NCBI RefSeq assembly: GCF_004104375.1 | Contig: NZ_QOVM01000002.1 | Span: 682,001 to 746,000 of the forward strand | Source: Leeuwenhoekiella aequorea | GTDB taxonomy: Bacteria; Bacteroidota; Bacteroidia; Flavobacteriales; Flavobacteriaceae | DNA length: 64,000 nucleotides | Direction of reading: 5' to 3' | In this document: in pieces, positions 37,198 through 45,215 of the stretch | How positions within the stretch are numbered: position 1 is the first letter of the stretch | How the letters are laid out: the number at the start of each line of letters is the position of its first letter | Position numbers and translations under genes: made by a program | Notes under the pieces: model-generated | The model's database searches: none | What the model was told of the DNA's origin: nothing | The model's input: only the letters and a program-made list of their open reading frames with translations

Positions 37198-38442
37198 TTA
37201 TTTTGAGGTTAAATAATTAATTATAGCAACTTGTTTATAATAACGCATTATGGCGTCCACTTGATTTCTATTAAATCGTAATTGCAACTCTTGAATATCT
37301 AAAATTTCATTAAAATCTATAGTTCCGGTTTCATAATTTTTTAGTAAAATTTCTTCAGCATTACGCGCTTGTTTTAGATTCTCTGCCTCCTTGAGAAAAT
37401 CTATTCGTGCAGAATTTCTAATTCGTATCGCATCTGCGTACATCCCTTTTAATAGATTTAAACGATCACTTTTTTGAGCATTTATAACTGCTTGTTTAAT
37501 TTCATTTTGCCTACTTATCGATTTATATTTTGAGGTAAATAATGGTACAGATACCGAAATCATAGGCATAATAATATCTTTTCCATTATTCTCAACCACC
37601 ATATCTGTACGCTCCGATACCGGCAAATAGTCAAGTCCTATTCCTAGTTTAGGTGCAGCATCACGTTGATTGAGGAGCTCTTCCTGCAGAATACTTTCTG
37701 CCAGTTTATCATAATTAAGAATTTCATAATTGCTTGATATATCGGTTATCGTACTTTCAAAATCTTCTGCAGGCAAATACAAACTATCTGCAACTTGCAC
37801 TGCAGATTCTACCTCGATATTTAGTAGTGCATTAAACTGAATTTTTGCAGCTTTCAAATCTTCATCTAACAATGCCAACTGAGCAAGTAAATCGTTTTGA
37901 CGAATTTGAATTTTTAAAAAATCTACCGCTGATGCCGTTCCTACTTCAACTGCATTAAGTGCTAGCTCTTCATATTTTGAAAGTAAGTCTAAGCTTTCAT
38001 TCACAATCTTTTTTGTAGTCTGTATCCTGTATAACTCGTAATATTTTTGAGCTACTTCTAATCTCAATTTTCGTTTGGCAATAACATAATTTACATATTC
38101 GGTATTTGCTAAGGCATTTTGATAATTTTCACGTGCAGCAATAGTTCCAAACCACGGGATCATCTGTTTAACAGAAAACCGAGCTCGTTGACTACCTACT
38201 CGAGTTTCTGGCGTACTTACAAAGTATGCCGCGCTAATTTCTGTATCGGAAAGTCCGCCAACTTCATTTATTTTCTCTTTTGCGATCTCGTAATTCAAAT
38301 CAAATGCTTGAATAGCAGTATTGTTTTCTTCAGCTACTTCAATGTAACTCGCTAAATCTTGAGAATAAACTTTCACAGCATTTGCACTAAAAAAAATTAT
38401 CGCAAACACAAATTGCCAACACCTAATAGGTTGTATAATCAT
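37198..38442 (-). CDS. cusC: TolC-family outer-membrane efflux protein (CusC-like)
   Basis: A 414-residue outer-membrane channel subunit with a signal peptide ending near KVYSQ and two repeats of long helices with heptad character (TASAVDFLKIQIRQNDLLAQ; ETGTIDFNEILDIQELQLRF in pieces), as in TolC proteins. The ATG at 38442, ten bases after the cusA stop, gives a proper signal peptide; the longer frame to 38481 would put 13 residues before it and overlap cusA. It completes the CusABC exporter. Confidence 0.88.
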   Translation of the reverse strand: MIIQPIRCWQFVFAIIFFSANAVKVYSQDLASYIEVAEENNTAIQAFDLNYEIAKEKINEVGGLSDTEISAAYFVSTPETRVGSQRARFSVKQMIPWFGTIAARENYQNALANTEYVNYVIAKRKLRLEVAQKYYELYRIQTTKKIVNESLDLLSKYEELALNAVEVGTASAVDFLKIQIRQNDLLAQLALLDEDLKAAKIQFNALLNIEVESAVQVADSLYLPAEDFESTITDISSNYEILNYDKLAESILQEELLNQRDAAPKLGIGLDYLPVSERTDMVVENNGKDIIMPMISVSVPLFTSKYKSISRQNEIKQAVINAQKSDRLNLLKGMYADAIRIRNSARIDFLKEAENLKQARNAEEILLKNYETGTIDFNEILDIQELQLRFNRNQVDAIMRYYKQVAIINYLTSK

Positions 38443-38452
38443 TTTAATAATT

Positions 38453-41400
38453 TTATAAGGAGCCACCCGATTGATCTTCAATTTTAATGGCCTTTTTCAA
38501 TTCATATTCTTTCTTCCAACTATACAACACAGGAACTATGAAATAAGAAGTTATATCTATTATCATACCTCCAAAAACAGGTATAGCCATCGGAATCATA
38601 ATATCACTCCCGCGCCCGGAAGAAGTTAATACTGGAAATAAAGCGAGCACCGTTGTAACCGTCGTCATCAGACACGGTCTAATACGTTTGCCCGCCGCTT
38701 TTAAGGTTGCAAGGCGTATCTGCTCTTTAGTATTGGTTTTGATTTTATCAAAAGTTTGAGTGAGATAAGTTGCCATAACCACACCATCATCAGTTGCAAT
38801 TCCAAAAAGTGCAATAAAACCTACCCAAACCGCCACACTCAGGTTTACCGTCTTTATATTGAAAAGATCGCGTAGATTCTCACCAAAGAAATCAAAATTT
38901 AAAAACCAATCTTGACCATATAACCAAAGCATTATAAAACCTCCGGCAAAAGCCACAGCAATGCCTGTAAAAACCATCAACGAGGTGCTAACAGATTTAA
39001 ACTGAAAATAAAGAATCAAGAATATTATGAGCAGCACTAGTGGTATAACTACCGAAAGTGTTTTTTCTGCCCTTAATTGATTCTCATAAGTTCCCGTAAA
39101 TCGATAGCTGATTCCTTGCGGTACAATCAATTCTCCAGAATCAATTTTTGAAGCTATTATAGCTTGTGCATCTTCAACGACGTCTACTTCAGCATAACCA
39201 TCAAGTTTATCAAATAATACATAACCTATGAGAAAAGTATCTTCACTTTTTATAACCTGTGGCCCTTGCTCATATCTTATTTGAACAAGTTCGTTTAAAG
39301 GCACCGGGCTGCCACTACTTACAGGCACATAGATATTCTTTAAATCTTCAGGGTTTTCTCTTAGCTCTCTGGGATAACGCACACGCACCATATAACGTTC
39401 TCTACCCTCAACAGTTTGCGTAAGCGGCATGCCTCCTACAGCAACTTCAAGAATTTGTTGTACAGTTTGAATAGAAATCCCGTAGCGTATTAATTTTTCC
39501 CGTTCAATATCAATAAGCAAATAAGGTTTGCCTACGATGCGATCAGCAAAAACAGCTTCAGGCTTTACTCCCGGAGCTTGCTTTAAAATTTCTTCCAGCT
39601 GTAAGCCAAAAGCTTCAATTTCTTTGAGATTAGAGCCTTTAACTTTAATCCCCATAGGTGCACGCATACCCGTCTGCAACATCACCAATCTAGTTTCAAT
39701 AGGTTGCAGTTTTGGCGCTGAAGTTATACCGGGTAGTTTTGAGACCCGTGCAATCTCATTCCAAATATCATCAGCAGACTGAATTTGAGGTCGCCAACTA
39801 CGATAGTACTTTCCACTAGCATCGGGTATTAATTTATCTGCAGAAATTATGTTTTCTGTGAGATAATTACCCGCTCCAGAAGTATTATTTGGATTAGAAA
39901 CAGAACCACCTGCTTTTAAAACAAAATCTCCATTATTGTTAACCTTATAGCGCTGTATCTTTCCATCACTATTCAGTAAATATTCTGGTTTATATTGTAC
40001 GATATTTTCATACATAGATAGCGGCGCTGGATCTAAAGCAGATTCTGTACGACCCGCCTTGCCCACCACCGTCTGTACTTCTGGAATACTGGCAACAGCC
40101 ATATCCAATTGCTGCAATACTCGTTTATTTTCCTCAACACCAGCGTGAGGTAACGATGAAGGCATCAGTAAAAATGTACCTTCATTTAATGAAGGCATAA
40201 ATTCTTTTCCTGTATTAGAAAGTATGAAACCTCCACAAATCAATAAGGCTGTAGGTATTGCTAAGAATAGAATTCTATTTGCTAAAGCCCAACTTAAAAT
40301 ACGCTCATAGAAGTGTTTTAGAATCCAGAAAACTCCAAAAAATATTCCGCAGAGGAGAGTTACAAAAACAAGATTGATGACTATACTTCTATCAAAACCT
40401 AATGGTCTCCAATAGGTTGCCAGTAAAAAAGCTATTGTGATAATTGAGATAATTCCTTCCGCTTGCGGAAAACCATTAAAAGACAATCTATTTACATATC
40501 GCAAAAGCGCTATTATTCCAAATGCGACTAAGACCAGCCCCAGCCAGTTTCCATAAACTAGTGTGATTAATCCTACTACAATCAGACTTAATTTAAAAAT
40601 TAGCTTTGTTGATTTTTTAAAGCTTTTTCTACGGAAAATTAAAGCAGCAAAAGGTGGAATTATAAATAAAGCAATAACTAGTGAAGCGGTGAGAGCAGCT
40701 GTTTTTGTAAATGCAAGTGGTCTAAATAATTTGCCCTCTGCACCTAGGAGTGTAAAAACAGGAATAAAACTTATAATCGTCGTTAAAACAGCAGTAACAA
40801 TTGCTCCCGAAACCTCTGAGGTAGCATTATAAATTACGTTGTTAAGCGCTAATTTTTTAGCTTGCTTGCTATTGTCATCGAGATGGCGTATCATATTTTC
40901 GGTCAAAATAACGCCAACGTCAACCATTGTACCTATGGCTATAGCTATCCCCGATAAAGCCACAATATTGGCATCAACATCAAAGAGTTTCATTGCTATA
41001 AAAACCATTAAAACGGCAACAGGTAATAATCCAGAAATTAATACGGAAGCTCTTAGATTAAACAGCATTACAATGATTACGAGAATGGTAATAAGTATCT
41101 CCATTGTTAACGCTTCATCTAGCGTATGAAGGGTTTCATTTATAAGCTGTGTGCGATCATAAAAAGGTACGATTGTTAATTGCGATTTAGTGCCATCTGG
41201 TAATAATTTAGAGGGTAGGCCTCCACTAATTTCGGTGATTTTATTTTTTACATTGGTAATCACTTCCATCGGGTTTGCGCCATATCGGGCAACTACGACA
41301 CCGCCTACAACCTCGGCTCCTTCTTTATCTAAAATACCTCTACGCGGAGCTGGTCCTAACGAAACGTGAGCAATATCTTTAACCCGTATAGCAGTGTAGT

Positions 41401-42208
41401 TTGATGCAGAAACAACGGCATTTTCTATATCTGCTACAGATTTAATGTAACCGAGACCACGCACGAGATATTCAGCCTTATTAATTTCTAAAGTTTGCGC
41501 ACCTATATCTCTATTACTTTCTTTAACAGCATTAACAAGAGCACTTAAATCTAGATTGTATTGTCTAAGAAGTTCGGGATTTACGTCTATTTGATATTCC
41601 TGAACGTATCCTCCAATAGATGCAACTTCTGACACACCTCCTGCTGAGGCAAGACCGTATTTTACGTAATAATCTTGAATACTTCGTAATTCTTGCAAAT
41701 CCCACCCGCCTGTGACATTTCCTTCTTCATCACGTCCTTCTAGCGTATACCAATAAATCTGACCCAATCCAGTGGCATCTGGTCCTAATGTAGGATTAAC
41801 ACCTTCAGGGAGTAATGTCGCTGGTAAGGAATTTAGTTTTTCTAAAATGCGACTACGACTCCAGTAAAATTCGATATCTTCTTCAAAAATGATGTAGATA
41901 CTTGAAAAGCCAAACATTGAAGAACTCCGTATCGTTTTAACTCCCGGAATTCCCAACATAGCCGATGTTAACGGGTAACTAATCTGATCCTCTATATCTT
42001 GAGGCGACCTCCCGTCCCACTTTGTAAAAACTATTTGTTGATTTTCACCTATATCTGGTATAGCATCTACGGCTACAGGACTGCGCGGTATAAAGCCTAT
42101 ATCCCAATTAAAAGGTGCAGTTGCCACTCCCCAACCAATAAATATTGAAAGTAACAATATTGCTACAAGCTTATTTTCTATAAAAAATTTGATGCTTTTA
42201 TTGAGCAT
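38453..42208 (-). CDS. cusA: Heavy-metal efflux RND pump (CusA/CzcA family)
   Basis: A 1251-residue inner-membrane proton-driven pump with 12 expected membrane segments in two RND halves. Motifs include PVAVDAIPDIGENQQIVF-type N-terminus, GIAIAIGTMVDVGVILTENM with charged residues of TM4, and GIATDDGVVMATYL of TM10. Met and Glu-rich PMGIKVKG fits Cu/Ag pumps (CusA group). It is longer than typical CusA because of an insert around residues 735-830. ATG at 42208 (MLNKSIKFFIENK) is the family start; the longer frame to 42277 is rejected. Second gene in the copper operon. Confidence 0.94.
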   Translation of the reverse strand: MLNKSIKFFIENKLVAILLLSIFIGWGVATAPFNWDIGFIPRSPVAVDAIPDIGENQQIVFTKWDGRSPQDIEDQISYPLTSAMLGIPGVKTIRSSSMFGFSSIYIIFEEDIEFYWSRSRILEKLNSLPATLLPEGVNPTLGPDATGLGQIYWYTLEGRDEEGNVTGGWDLQELRSIQDYYVKYGLASAGGVSEVASIGGYVQEYQIDVNPELLRQYNLDLSALVNAVKESNRDIGAQTLEINKAEYLVRGLGYIKSVADIENAVVSASNYTAIRVKDIAHVSLGPAPRRGILDKEGAEVVGGVVVARYGANPMEVITNVKNKITEISGGLPSKLLPDGTKSQLTIVPFYDRTQLINETLHTLDEALTMEILITILVIIVMLFNLRASVLISGLLPVAVLMVFIAMKLFDVDANIVALSGIAIAIGTMVDVGVILTENMIRHLDDNSKQAKKLALNNVIYNATSEVSGAIVTAVLTTIISFIPVFTLLGAEGKLFRPLAFTKTAALTASLVIALFIIPPFAALIFRRKSFKKSTKLIFKLSLIVVGLITLVYGNWLGLVLVAFGIIALLRYVNRLSFNGFPQAEGIISIITIAFLLATYWRPLGFDRSIVINLVFVTLLCGIFFGVFWILKHFYERILSWALANRILFLAIPTALLICGGFILSNTGKEFMPSLNEGTFLLMPSSLPHAGVEENKRVLQQLDMAVASIPEVQTVVGKAGRTESALDPAPLSMYENIVQYKPEYLLNSDGKIQRYKVNNNGDFVLKAGGSVSNPNNTSGAGNYLTENIISADKLIPDASGKYYRSWRPQIQSADDIWNEIARVSKLPGITSAPKLQPIETRLVMLQTGMRAPMGIKVKGSNLKEIEAFGLQLEEILKQAPGVKPEAVFADRIVGKPYLLIDIEREKLIRYGISIQTVQQILEVAVGGMPLTQTVEGRERYMVRVRYPRELRENPEDLKNIYVPVSSGSPVPLNELVQIRYEQGPQVIKSEDTFLIGYVLFDKLDGYAEVDVVEDAQAIIASKIDSGELIVPQGISYRFTGTYENQLRAEKTLSVVIPLVLLIIFLILYFQFKSVSTSLMVFTGIAVAFAGGFIMLWLYGQDWFLNFDFFGENLRDLFNIKTVNLSVAVWVGFIALFGIATDDGVVMATYLTQTFDKIKTNTKEQIRLATLKAAGKRIRPCLMTTVTTVLALFPVLTSSGRGSDIMIPMAIPVFGGMIIDITSYFIVPVLYSWKKEYELKKAIKIEDQSGGSL

Positions 42209-42326
42209 ATCTAATAGATAATGAATGAGAAAAGTATGTTCTAAAAATTTTAGATAACATAGAAAATTCTTTCGCAAATGCGAAAAAAACTAAGATGTGC
42301 AAAGGCACATAACTCTCAAATCAATA

Positions 42327-42743
42327 TCAAATTATAAAAACCTGATCCCGAATATGGATATCTCGAATGAGATTAGGCGGAGAATAATCAGTATAGAATA
42401 AATTGTCTATTTGCTCTGGTGCAAGTAGTGCATAGTAGCTATAAACAAATGCTGAAACGAAAAATTGCTGATCTAAATCTAAAGTACAATGTACCGGTTT
42501 TAAGTCATCCTTTCCAGTAGCTACGATCTTTTTATCTGAACAACAACCCTTTAAACCAATTGTTGTATCACAGTCTGCAGTGACACTCTTAACGTCCATA
42601 CCACAAGAATTGGTATGATTTGTAAGGGAATAGTCAACAAGCGTTTTACCACAATAATGCATATTTACAGTAAATGACATCGTAGTAAATAATACTACAA
42701 TTGCCATAACACCTGCAATTATTTTATGTGAAACTTGTTTCAT
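42327..42743 (-). CDS. HYC_CC_PP family protein, copper-operon associated
   Basis: A 138-residue exported or membrane-anchored protein with N-terminal hydrophobic segment and the signatures for which the family is named: HYCGKTLVDYSL, GCCSDKKI and YSPPNLIRDIHIRDQVFII. Seven cysteines and several histidines suggest metal binding. The family recurs at the head of CusA operons in Bacteroidota; the exact role is unknown. It is the first gene of the operon and a perfect -7 box lies so close that the mRNA would have almost no leader. Confidence 0.85.
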   Translation of the reverse strand: MKQVSHKIIAGVMAIVVLFTTMSFTVNMHYCGKTLVDYSLTNHTNSCGMDVKSVTADCDTTIGLKGCCSDKKIVATGKDDLKPVHCTLDLDQQFFVSAFVYSYYALLAPEQIDNLFYTDYSPPNLIRDIHIRDQVFII

Positions 42744-42750
42744 ATTCCTG

Positions 42751-42758
42751 CAAAGATA
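42751..42758 (-). promoter_or_regulatory. -7 box (TATCTTTG) of the copper operon
   Basis: Exact TAnnTTTG match on the minus strand. The ATG at 42743 lies only 8 bases beyond the last base of the box, predicting a leaderless or nearly leaderless transcript. Confidence 0.6.
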
Positions 42759-42781
42759 AACAAAAACGGTGTTAAAAAATA

Positions 42782-42811
42782 AACTCGGTAAATCAAAAAA
42801 CTTACCGAGTT
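42782..42811 (-). terminator. Terminator of the oxidoreductase gene at 42829
   Basis: Perfect 10-base stem AACTCGGTAA / TTACCGAGTT with a 10-base loop, then TATTTTTT on the minus strand; it lies just upstream of the copper promoter and insulates it. Confidence 0.85.
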
Positions 42812-42828
42812 CAAAAAATGTTTGCTTA

Positions 42829-43827
42829 TTATATTTTGACTACCATTTTACCTTTATTCTTTCCTTCAAAAAGGTCTAAGAATGCTTGTGGAATATTGTC
42901 AAAACCTTCTACTATGGTCTCTTCATATTCAAGTTTTCCTTCAGAGAGCCATCCTGCTAATTTCTGAATTCCTTCTTGAAAATCTGATTGAAAATCTCTA
43001 AGCGTAAAACCACTCATTGAAACACTATTTTTAATTAAAGTTGTGTTTACACGAGGACCTGAAGGTGTTTCTGTCTTATTATAATCTGCAATAGCACCAC
43101 AAAGAACCACGCGCGCATTACGTGCAATATTGGCCAACACTGCATCAAAGATTGTTCCGCCTACATTATCAAAAAATACATTAACACCATCTGGTGCAAC
43201 CTCTGCTATAGCAGAAGTCATATCTTCTGTTGTATTGTAATTAATAGCTGCATCATAGCCAAACTTACTTTTAAGCATTTCTACTTTTTCATCGTTACCT
43301 GCAATACCTACAACTTTACAACCGTGTATTTTCCCTATTTGACCTACTATAGTTCCTACCGCACCTGCGGCACCAGAAACAACTAACGTATCTCCCTCCT
43401 TAGGCAAACCTAATTTTGTAAGACCAAAATAAGCAGTCAAACCAGTTAAGCCCAGAACACCCAAATAGGCAGATAATGGAGCTTTATCTGCATCTACTTT
43501 ATTAAGACCTTCGCCATTAGAAGTTTGTTGCTCTTTCCAAGCTAACATTCCATTAACGAAATCCCCTTTTTTAAAATTCTCATTTTTAGACTCTATAACT
43601 TCTGCCACAATACCAGATGTTATAGGTTCATTAAGTTTAAACGGTTCTATATATGACTTTTGATCCATCATACGCCCACGTAGATATGGATCTACAGAAA
43701 CATAACGTGCTTCAAGAAGAAGCTCTCCGTCTTTTGGCGATGGGGTATCTTCCTTAGTAAATTCAAAATCTGAATTCTGAGGAGCACCTACGGGTCTATT
43801 TTTTAATTTAATTACTTTATTCATCAT
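42829..43827 (-). CDS. NADP-dependent oxidoreductase, CurA/prostaglandin-reductase-like
   Basis: A 332-residue zinc-free medium-chain dehydrogenase/reductase. ARYVSVDPYLRGRM near the N-terminus and VSGAAGAVGTIVGQIGK (NADP-binding Rossmann), FDNVGG and the C-terminal GKNKGKMVVKI are typical of the leukotriene-B4 dehydrogenase/CurA group that reduces the double bond of alpha,beta-unsaturated carbonyls. It lacks the structural-zinc cysteines. Two ATG codons in tandem (43827, 43824) may start it. Own -7 box and terminator, so monocistronic. Physiological substrate unknown; detoxification is plausible. Confidence 0.9.
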   Translation of the reverse strand: MMNKVIKLKNRPVGAPQNSDFEFTKEDTPSPKDGELLLEARYVSVDPYLRGRMMDQKSYIEPFKLNEPITSGIVAEVIESKNENFKKGDFVNGMLAWKEQQTSNGEGLNKVDADKAPLSAYLGVLGLTGLTAYFGLTKLGLPKEGDTLVVSGAAGAVGTIVGQIGKIHGCKVVGIAGNDEKVEMLKSKFGYDAAINYNTTEDMTSAIAEVAPDGVNVFFDNVGGTIFDAVLANIARNARVVLCGAIADYNKTETPSGPRVNTTLIKNSVSMSGFTLRDFQSDFQEGIQKLAGWLSEGKLEYEETIVEGFDNIPQAFLDLFEGKNKGKMVVKI

Positions 43828-43848
43828 TTTTTGATTTTAAATAAAGCG

Positions 43849-43856
43849 CAAAGTTA
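43849..43856 (-). promoter_or_regulatory. -7 box (TAACTTTG) of the oxidoreductase gene
   Basis: Exact TAnnTTTG match on the minus strand, about 22 bases before the ATG. Confidence 0.6.
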
Positions 43857-43932
43857 GAGAGGATTGTACAGACAGCTAAACCTTTAGATTGTAAGGTTTA
43901 GTTAAAGTATGGCAATAGGATTATAGAAAGTC

Positions 43933-44298
43933 TTAAGCTGACTTTAAACGGGCTCTTATACTGGAAGAAAGTAACAAAGGGTCAAAAGGTTTAGCAATAA
44001 AATCTGAAGCACCTAACAAATAAGTACGCGTAATTATGTTTTTTTCTGCGGCGGCAGATAAAACGATTACCGGAAGAAAAGGAAACTCTGTCTTCACCCA
44101 TTTAATAACATTCATCCCTGAAGTAAAGGGTAAAACCAGATCGATAAGAATAAGATTAAACTGTATGGTCTTAACCAGCTCTATAGCAGATGTACCATCA
44201 CTACAAACAATAACATCATATCCTTCTTTGCAAAGCTTAAAATTTAAAGCACTTGCCACCATAGGATTGTCTTCCACTATAAGAATACGCTCACCCAT
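43933..44298 (-). CDS. Single-domain response regulator
   Basis: A 121-residue stand-alone receiver. IVEDNP acidic pair, phospho-aspartate in LILIDLVLPFTSG, SAAAE in place of the usual Thr/Ser motif, and the conserved lysine in FIAKPFDPLLL. It is separated by 164 bases from the Hpt-protein gene on the same strand, and could be the end receiver of the kinase-Hpt relay upstream. No output domain, so its effect must be by protein contact. Confidence 0.9.
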   Translation of the reverse strand: MGERILIVEDNPMVASALNFKLCKEGYDVIVCSDGTSAIELVKTIQFNLILIDLVLPFTSGMNVIKWVKTEFPFLPVIVLSAAAEKNIITRTYLLGASDFIAKPFDPLLLSSSIRARLKSA

Positions 44299-44462
44299 TA
44301 TCTGTTCTAATTACTAGAGATGATTACTGATAATAATGGCTAATTTAGTATTATTTTTAAATAATAAGCAATTTTATCGTTCAAGCAACTGTAAATTAAC
44401 TACTTGAAATCTATATTTTACTTGTAGATAATGCTTATTGGTTGACCAATTAGTCAATCGAT

Positions 44463-45200
44463 TTAGGTAGTTATAAAAATCTCTGGTAAATCATTTTTTA
44501 GATGATTCTGAATTGTGCGGAATTCAATATCTAAAAGTTTTATCAAATTACCCACTTCTTCATTTTCTGCATGGTGAGCTAATCGATCACAAAAGTCTTT
44601 ACCTCTTCTATTTTCGAGCATTTCGAACGAAGGCTTAATATTATGCGCAACATCCCCTATTTGTTTAAAATCATTTTGCTGGAGTAGAGACTGCATCTCT
44701 ATGATGCGCTCGCCAACAGAATAATTAAAAATGCGAATACTCTCTACAACAAAAGATTCATCTCCTTCAGATAAGTTTCTTAGATAGGTTAATGAATAAT
44801 CGCCTACCGCAGGTTCATCAGGTTCATCAGAAAAATTAATAACTGCTTTTAATTTTATCTTGTCTTCGGCACTAAATTGATTACTTAACACCCGATAAAC
44901 AACTGTCTCCGAATAAATAGAATCTTGGTTTTCAGAAACAACAAACACTTGGCCGTCGTAATTAAACTGATCTTTAAAATAGTTAAGCGTTTGTAACGCA
45001 CCTAAAGGCTTAACATTTTCTTCAATAATAATTAATGAGGGTAATTTATTTCTTTTAAGGTGTTGTATTGCTGCCAATCCTGTTGAAAAATAAGTCACTT
45101 TATTTTCAACCAGACTCATTAGTTTTTCAAAGCGCTCTTGCGTATTAGTATCTTCACCTATAAAAAATACTTCATTTTTATTCTTAGTTACTTGCGTCAT
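44463..45200 (-). CDS. Hpt protein with degenerate receiver-like N-terminal domain
   Basis: A 245-residue protein. The C-terminal half (about 135-245) is an Hpt four-helix bundle with the phospho-histidine in DVAHNIKPSFEML. The N-terminal half has the alpha/beta pattern of a receiver, but the site of the phospho-aspartate reads LIIIEENVKPLG: glutamate sits where aspartate is expected, and the acidic pair (FIGED) is partly kept. It is probably a pseudo-receiver with a regulatory role. It follows the hybrid kinase by 15 bases, so it should relay phosphate from its receivers. The domain boundary is approximate. Confidence 0.82.
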   Translation of the reverse strand: MTQVTKNKNEVFFIGEDTNTQERFEKLMSLVENKVTYFSTGLAAIQHLKRNKLPSLIIIEENVKPLGALQTLNYFKDQFNYDGQVFVVSENQDSIYSETVVYRVLSNQFSAEDKIKLKAVINFSDEPDEPAVGDYSLTYLRNLSEGDESFVVESIRIFNYSVGERIIEMQSLLQQNDFKQIGDVAHNIKPSFEMLENRRGKDFCDRLAHHAENEEVGNLIKLLDIEFRTIQNHLKNDLPEIFITT

Positions 45201-45215
45201 TATTTATATAAATCT

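Noticed and set aside
42209-42277. Longer N-terminus of CusA
   Set aside because: The 23 extra residues are not conserved; MLNKSIKFFIENK at 42208 is the usual CusA opening.
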